Part shown: positions 58,237 to 64,000 of the stretch, piece after piece
How positions within the stretch are numbered: the first letter of the stretch is position 1
Layout of the letters: each line of letters starts with the position of its first letter
Source of the DNA: Pictodentalium vernedei
Lineage: Eukaryota > Mollusca > Scaphopoda > Dentaliida > Dentaliidae
DNA: 64,000 bases
Direction of reading: 5' to 3'
NCBI GenBank assembly: GCA_031216915.1
Contig: CM062289.1
Location: 249,979,113 to 250,043,112, forward strand
Notes under the pieces: model-generated
Database searches by the model: none
What the model was told of the DNA's origin: nothing
Seen by the model: the letters and a program-made list of their open reading frames with translations, nothing else
Made by a program: the position numbers and the translations under genes

Positions 58237-58496
58237 TTAATCCTTTACCTAACGCAGACAATTTCAAAATTTATTATTTTAAATATAATTTTTTAAAGAA
58301 TTATCAAACAATTTCAACAAAACCATATCATGTGACCCCCCCCCCCCCCTTTGGAACGAGCTCGACGAGCTCGTTCCAAAGAGGGGGTCACATGATATGG
58401 TTTTGTAGACATTTTTCGAAAAAATAATATTTTTTCAGCTGCTGAATTTGCATATTACGCCGGCGGATGCGGGCGATTCGTTGGGTAAAGGGTTAA
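58237..58496 (+). mobile_element. TTAA-type MITE, subfamily A, with poly-C expanded core
   Basis: TTAA at 58237-58240 and 58493-58496; tips TCCTTTACCTAACG and CGTTGGGTAAAGGG. The left core arm has 14 consecutive C (58336-58349) where other copies have four, while the facing arm has only five G, so the expansion happened after insertion on one side. Confidence 0.88.
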
Positions 58497-58706
58497 CAAC
58501 AGAAGTGACCTACACGTACACCACCTGCAAACATCCCCTTTTTTCATAACTTGAAATGACTACGGATAAAGTTCATTCCTTTTTTTTCACATCGGATCTG
58601 TTGACGAATTGGCAATTCTATAATCAAAACAAAAACATTTTGCTGGTTTTAATGTAGGAGAACAATACAGGATTTTCGACAGAATAGTACGTTAACTGAA
58701 AGCATT

Positions 58707-58905
58707 TAATTCTCCGTACAATGATGTCAAAAGTTCAAGCAGTACATATATTCCCACAGTGCAACTAATAAATTAACAAATTCAGTCTTCAGACTTCTAT
58801 CAAATGGCAAGGTTGAGTTGGTTAAATTTTGAGTTGCACCGTTGGAGAAATTTGAAGGTTGAAATTTGGATATTTCGACGTCAGCGTGCAGGGGGAAAAT
58901 CAACC
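58707..58905. mobile_element. Diverged MITE of family D
   Basis: TTAATTCTCC, AATGATGTCAAAAGTTC, CAGTGCAACTAATAAATTAA on the left and GAGTTGCACCGTTGG, AGGTTGAAATTTGGATATTT on the right match 59917-60122 in order. Ends are eroded. Confidence 0.62.
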
Positions 58906-59270
58906 GGATAATCCTTTAATGCGACCTGGCAATTATGCTATAAGAAGCGCCAAAAGATACAAACTGGATGCGATCTTTGTAGGCTGTTTTCATAACAACC
59001 ATCATGTCTTCTGATTTCCATGAAAAGAAACATTCTTAATTAATCCATTTGGATATCAATAGAAAAGGCGATATCTATTTATACAGACCGTTGAGAATGT
59101 GAAAAAAACACCGAAAAAGGTACAGGCGACAACAGTCATATATTTAAGCCACGATGGACAAAGGTAAGAAATCTCTGTGATCTGTCCGTGTAACATTCGC
59201 AAAGAGGGGCATCTATTAGGGTGGAATTTGTACGTTAATAAATCCGAAAGAATTAACCATTGACCCAGCT

Positions 59271-59402
59271 TACACTCTAAAATCAGTTGGATTAAAACTT
59301 AACCCTAATCACCTGGGTTGAGTAAATATGAACCCAATTGGGTTCATATTCACTCAATCCATTTGATTTGGGTTGAATTTTAACCCAAATGATTTTAGTG
59401 TA
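59271..59402. mobile_element. 132-bp palindromic MITE with TACACT tips
   Basis: Tips TACACTCTAAAATCAGTTGG and CAAATGATTTTAGTGTA are imperfect inverted repeats. The interior has AACCCAATTGGGTT at its centre with GGGTTGAGTAAATATG arms. Ends starting TA fit a TA-targeting superfamily; the assignment is tentative. Confidence 0.75.
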
Positions 59403-59404
59403 CG

Positions 59405-59545
59405 AACCTTATTTGAACAGCGCTAAATAACAAAAATCGCAATTTAAGTTTTACTATTTTTTCAAATGTTTTCTTCCAAAACAGGGCGTAGAGTCCTCAT
59501 TGGAACGAAATCGTCAGGCTATTCTAGTGAAGTGTCTCCCTAGTT
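59405..59545 (-). mobile_element. Subfamily B MITE half, degraded
   Basis: AACAGCGCTAAATAACAAAAATCG, shortened here as CAGCGCTAAATAAC, then CTCATTGGAACGAAATCGTC match the left half and core of subfamily B in reverse; the right half is missing. Confidence 0.55.
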
Positions 59546-59916
59546 ACTTGATATTGTGTGCATGCGCAGTCTTTGTGGTCGTGTTGTTTTAAGTGTTAAT
59601 TATGAACGGAAGGGAAGTAGAATCCTCTCTGAAATATACACATGCTAAATACGCTTAATATGCAGTCACAATCAGGATGAAATTATTTGTTTGATTTGGT
59701 AATGACATTACTCCATGGTGCGGACATATAATCTCCCCGCAATACCACAGAATGAAAATGATCTCTATGACCTGCAATTCATAGATAATTGATAGACAAG
59801 TCCTCAATCACCTCTCATTACAATGAAACTAATTCCTATCGATGCCACTGCGTTTAATTTTAAGACACGATACTAGTGCCTGTTTCCACCTGTTTTATAA
59901 TCTGATCAATTGACCA

Positions 59917-60122
59917 TTAACTCCCAACACAGTGATGTCAAAATGCTGAAATTTCAAGTGGTGTTTTTTCCATAATGCAACTAGGCATTTAAAACCAATT
60001 CAATCTTGTTTGACAGAGCTTAACGAGCTCTGTCAAACAAGATTTAATCTGTTAAATTCCTAGTTGCATTGTGGGGAAAATTTGTTGTTTGAAATTGCGG
60101 TATTTGGACTTCAGTGTGTTAA
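59917..60122. mobile_element. Complete TTAA-type MITE, family D (206 bp)
   Basis: TTAA at 59917-59920 and 60119-60122; tips CTCCCAACACAGTGATGTC and GACTTCAGTGTG. Inner arms AATGCAACTAGGCATTTAA and TTAAATTCCTAGTTGCATT, with core TTGTTTGACAGAGCTTAACG and its complement. Relatives lie at 58707-58905 and 46030-46153. Confidence 0.82.
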
Positions 60123-60686
60123 CAATTTCAACACAAGACAAGATATGTTTTTACATGGAAAATAATTTTACATTTTCGAAAATGACCCACAAGATTTCTT
60201 GTTTTCAGTTCTTAACACGTCATACTTCAATGGTATAATTAGACCAGGTGACCAAGGTGACCAAGGTGATATCTCTTAAGTAGGCAATGACATTAGAGAC
60301 GATTAGCTAAACCTTATTTTACACGTGTATTGCGGCCTTGATATTGGCATATCTGCTGAAAATGGCCAAACCGCAATAGGCATAAGCATTGCGATGACGA
60401 TGGACAACATGTCAGTAAGTGGATCAAAGTTCGTTTAACCAAATATTTTTATAGAGCAGCAGGGGTAGAGTACCACAAATCTCCCCAATGGCCAAGTCTC
60501 AACTGAACACACGCATAAAATATAGTAGCCGATAGGAACTTAGGGAAATAGGAGTAGAAATATTAGGATATTTGGTTTACACAATATTTATTAATTAATA
60601 ACAGCGTTAATTATATACACCAAACAGGCTACTCGCATAGGTTATGTACACCAAACAGTATATAATATAACATGGGATGTAAATAT
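60123..60686. other. No gene recognised
   Basis: A short tandem GGTGACCAAGGTGACCAAGG (about 60247-60268) and ACACCAAACAG words near 60618 and 60650 are the only structure. Confidence 0.4.
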
Positions 60687-60850
60687 GGGTTATATACACA
60701 TGGTGTTTGTAAAAAATCTTTTATCGCGACGAGAGCGTTTTCGGGGGCATATATAGCTACGAGTCGCGCAGCGACGAGTAGCTATGTAGCCCCCGAAAAC
60801 GCTCGAGTCGCGATAAAAGATTTTTTACAAACACCATGTGTATATAACCC
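60687..60850. repeat. 164-bp near-perfect palindrome
   Basis: Arms of about 80 bp (GGGTTATATACACATGGTGT through TTTTATCGCGAC and GCGTTTTCGGGGGC) face each other around CGAGTCGCGCAGCGACGAG, with only a few mismatches. No target duplication was identified. Related words (GATAAAAGATTTTTTATTG) near 61340-61400 suggest a larger, partly decayed element. Confidence 0.85.
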
Positions 60851-61904
60851 TTTTATCTACACCCCCACCTCCCCCACTCCCGTAATCAAACAAGTTTTGA
60901 TTAACAAATGCAGACCACTAAAAATAATCTAGCCTTCAATCAGATAATCACTAATGTGGAAAATATCTGGTTATTTGTACTTTCCGACGTTTGACGTCAC
61001 ATTTTGAAAAATGTTGAAGAAACTGAATTCCCAGTGACGTTTGAACGTCAGGATAATTAAAGTCTCGAAGGGTGAAATAATCTCATTTGAAAAAGTGTAA
61101 GTTACTAATTTTTACTCTTTTCCGTCAAATTTTATTTTTACAATTCAGTAAGTTTAATTAATGGCCTTCTTTTTTATTCAATACATTTCGATAAATACGC
61201 CCCGTTTTATTTGTTTCGATCCGCGGCAGCGATAATTAGTTATTCAAAGTGTTGAATGAAATAGTACGTCATGCAAATGAGATGGGCGTGAACGTTGTAT
61301 TCTTGCGATATCACGTGACTTTTATTCTTACTGCAGTAACGATAAAAGATTTTTTATTGACGGCGAGTTTTCGATAACGATAAAAGATAAAACGTTACTG
61401 TTTTTACGTATAAAGTAGATAAAAAGAAAAACTATACAAGACGGGATTCGAAAGTAAGCGTATGCTTATAAGTATCGTTTCCCTTGAACAATTTCATTTT
61501 ATGAGGATGGAAAAGTACGGTTCGTTGAGTAGGGCTGTTTAAACTATTGGTTGGTTGTTGCTTCTTGTTGTTGATGCCAGAGTATACAGAACGATTTTTA
61601 TTTTTGATTCATCATACGACGATCAACTTACGTGTTGGCAAAGTCAATACACAAGTAAATAAGTTTGCAGATTCAGCAATATACTATCAGTAAGTGGCCA
61701 GTTCGTAAGTTCGTATATGGCAAATATACATATATGTAACCATACACACACACAGGATATTTAGTCGTGCATCAGTATTCCTTCCGTGTAAGAAACTATT
61801 ATAACGGATAAGCATACGTCTGAATTGGCAACAGACAGATCTTTAACGAGTTGCGATTCCATATGAAATTTCCGTTGCCAGTTCACTAAAATTTCTGTAG
61901 CGAG
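60851..61904. other. No gene; scraps related to the 60.7-kb palindrome
   Basis: AACGATAAAAGATTTTTTAT and ACGATAAAAGATAAAACG (61337-61395) echo the palindrome arms. Otherwise AT-rich DNA with no coding signal. Confidence 0.4.
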
Positions 61905-61947
61905 TTCACTAAGATCTGACTCAAGGTTTACCGAGGCTCAGATCGAT

Positions 61948-62187
61948 TTAACCCTTTACCCAACGCAAACGATATCAAAATTTATTATTTTAAATATCAT
62001 TTTTTCAAATTTTTCAAAAAAATTCAACAAAACCATATCATGTGACCCCTCGTTGGAACGAGTTCGTCCCAACGAGGGGTCACATGATATGGTTTTGTTG
62101 AAATGTTTTGAAAAATAATATTTTTTCAACTGTTGAATGTGCATATTACGCGGGCGGATGCGGGCGATTCGTTAAGTAAAGGGTTAA
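61948..62187 (+). mobile_element. Complete TTAA-type MITE, subfamily A (240 bp)
   Basis: TTAA at 61948-61951 and 62184-62187; tips CCCTTTACCCAACG and CGTTAAGTAAAGGG. The core is shortened to GGAACGAGTTCGTCCC. The paralogous locus near 8150-8600 lacks this insertion, so this copy arrived after the loci separated. Confidence 0.9.
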
Positions 62188-62257
62188 GTGAACGAGGTTA
62201 AGAAATCTCATGTTAAATCGTGACGAGTTTGAGATTCTTTTTATCACATAATGTGTA

Positions 62258-62511
62258 ATTGAACCTTTCAGCTAGTGTATCAGCTAAAGATGGCCAGCGC
62301 TGTTCACAAAGATCACCATCCAAATTGTTATCTTTTTTTTAATTTTGCCTCAAAAACTTAACTTATGACGCCTCACTGGAACGAGCACGTCGAGCTCGTT
62401 CCAGTGAGAGGTCGTAAGCTACGTTTTTTAGACAAATAATAAAAACATTTAGTTATTCACGAAATGCTTTCTGTAAATGTTATCTGCGCTTTGTATTAGG
62501 TACACACTTAA
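62258..62511 (-). mobile_element. Degenerate subfamily B MITE
   Basis: AAGATGGCCAGCGCTGTTC, CTCACTGGAACGAGCACGTC and GTTATCTGCGCTTTGTATTAG retain the reversed B layout, ending at TTAA 62508-62511. Its counterpart in the paralogous locus is 8598-9125, where it is split by another MITE. Confidence 0.72.
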
Positions 62512-62680
62512 TGAAAAATAAGAGAGATTAATTCAATTCTACTTCCGAAATCAATTCTCTCACAACATTACCACATCGACATTGACTTCTGACGTCATTC
62601 CCGTATTAGACGTGTTGTGAACGATATTTTCAGTAATGAGCTATGTGATGGTGATTATGTGATAAAAGCTGAATCTGTAA

Positions 62681-63479
62681 TAAGTTACATTTACAGCACT
62701 ACAATACGTAAAGATTGAATATCAGGCAGATGATATGCAAGTTTGAAAGTCTGAATAGCGCGTTGCAACATTGTATTACGACCTCTCCCGAGGAAACTAT
62801 TTTACTTTAGGTGTTTTCAGGTTTGGTAAGGCACCATACTTAACCAGATATTACTATGGAAACACAGTTCTCAATAGAGAGCTATATAACAAATTTAGAA
62901 AAAAACACACATTTTTAAATGTAGAATTTAATTTTTAAGCAATACATGGATAAACATGGGCTGCTTTATCATGTTTTATATTCCATGTGTGCAAAATAAA
63001 CCACCCCTTCCCACAAAAGAAGAGAAACAACTCCCACACCCACAAACTTACAAAGCGATACAAATGCTCCCACCCTCTGCGATTCCGATGAACCATGACA
63101 AAAGTGTAATGAACAATTATAATTTATTGAAATCTGATATTTACTGTTCAAATTACCACATGAACATAAAAACGTTCAGTTTTAAATGAAAAGCGAGGAA
63201 TAACCAACGGACAAATCAATTTTCAACAAATCATCGTGGTTTCCGAAATTGTTAAAACTGTTAATATAAAGCAATAAACTAAACCTTATTCAATTCCCAC
63301 AATTACTTTTCAAGTTGTTACAGAAATATTTAAAATTCAAGTAATTCGGAATAACCAAAGGGCAATAACTCTCTTACCATTCACATAACCAATCAAGGTG
63401 CTGGGATTTAACGTGTGATGAAGTAATATTTGTCGTAAATAAGAAGCGAGAACTGCCACAAAATCACCACAGAGAAGTT
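62681..63479. other. No gene recognised
   Basis: Overlapping ORFs on both strands at 62956-63189 have no recognisable motif. Confidence 0.4.
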
Positions 63480-63674
63480 TTTTTCATTCAGTTATTTTAT
63501 GTGACAAATTGGTAGAGTTTCAGTCCATCGACCTGTTGGTTGAACCCGGATGTTAAGTGTCTGAAACTTTACTTACGTTCTTTATACTTTTGAACCGAGT
63601 ATGCGTTATAGCTTGGGTGAAGACTTCACACCGCAGATCATTTATTGATTACTCACACTACACGTACAGTAGTG
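63480..63674. mobile_element. Half copy of the TA-flanked MITE seen at 8.7 kb
   Basis: GTTATAGCTTGGGTGAAGAC, ACACCGCAGATCATTTATTG and ACGTACAGTA match the right half of 8704-8960 in order (GTTATAGCTTGGGTGATATC, CCGCGGGTGATTTAG, ACGTACTGTA). Confidence 0.6.
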
Positions 63675-64000
63675 GGGTCGCAAAAACAACATATTTCTCG
63701 ATTGGATCAAGATAGAACTGTAATAATATTGTAAACCCTAGGCTGAGTCGAGAAAAAACAAAAATAGCACACAATAAGCGATGGCTTTACTTTTCCGTGA
63801 TGAGATGTGAGATTCGTCAGTTTTGTTGGCAGACAAATGGACTGAGAATTTTGACCAGATCGAAACTCTTGGTCCACTTTTAGAGTAATATCGAACTGCA
63901 CAATGATAACACAAAAATAAAATAAATTAAAAACGTTACCAAGATACTTGGCATTAAAATGTACGTTTAAATTTTAAACGAGTTTAACTGATTTGGTGTA
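63675..64000. other. No gene recognised
   Basis: Short ORF on the minus strand (63707-63901) without motif; nothing else supported. Confidence 0.4.

Larger units (their letters stand above)
61905..62680 (+). repeat. Composite locus D2, paralogous to 8109-9290
   Basis: Shares edges and backbone with 8109-9290: CACTAAGATC and GATCGATTTA on the left, GTGAACGAGG after the MITE, the subfamily B remnant, then AGATTAATTCAATTCTACTT and TATTAGACGTGTTGTGAACG on the right. It carries a subfamily A MITE at 61948-62187 that the 8-kb locus lacks. Confidence 0.75.

Noticed and set aside
59145-59167. First-exon start (ATGGACAAAG followed by GTAAGA)
   Set aside because: A start codon followed by a good donor is too weak by itself; no downstream exon or promoter could be supported.

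Overview
The window looks like gene-poor, repeat-dense DNA from an AT-rich animal genome. I see no bacterial operons and no long intact ORFs, but many eukaryotic transposon remnants, Pol III-type SINEs and satellite arrays. A mollusc or similar marine invertebrate is the best guess. It rests on the repeat vocabulary: tRNA- and 5S-headed SINEs with (AAAT)n tails, 'GGGGCATAA' repeats ending in (GGAC)n, and (CCGT)n-linked repeats. This is inference; no conserved marker gene is present.

Layout. 0-15 kb is a mosaic of small DNA transposons (TTAA-flanked piggyBac-like, TA-flanked Tc1/mariner-like and 8-bp-TSD hAT-like MITEs) and SINEs, several nested. One exon-like ORF with splice sites lies at 14221-14323. 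15.24-20.13 kb is one 59-bp-period minisatellite (about 75-80 units) interrupted by a MITE. 20-25.7 kb holds scattered MITEs and a probable PIF/Harbinger protein remnant. 25.74-29.18 kb is a foldback-like element with arms of about 1 kb and a LINE reverse-transcriptase fragment in its loop. 31.66-34.66 kb consists of two nearly identical 458-bp direct repeats around a 2.08-kb block with only 4 CpG dinucleotides. 38.0-44.0 kb is a repeat cluster: GTTAGGG-rich DNA, (CCGT)n, poly-C/poly-G tracts, and a roughly 146-bp satellite with a four-monomer higher-order pattern. 51.33-54.12 kb (minus strand) is a 5'-truncated, frameshifted endonuclease-reverse transcriptase LINE with a 13-bp target duplication. 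54.7-62.7 kb has more MITEs and a locus paralogous to 8.1-9.3 kb.

The dominant theme is one TTAA-targeting MITE group in two subfamilies. They share the tip CCCTTTACCYAACG and a central palindrome around GGAACGAGCTCG, but their arms differ. About fourteen copies or remnants occur in 64 kb, presumably mobilised in trans by a piggyBac-type transposase encoded elsewhere. The LINE, or relatives of it, is a candidate source of machinery for the SINEs. No complete protein-coding gene, functional tRNA or rRNA gene, or CRISPR array was found.
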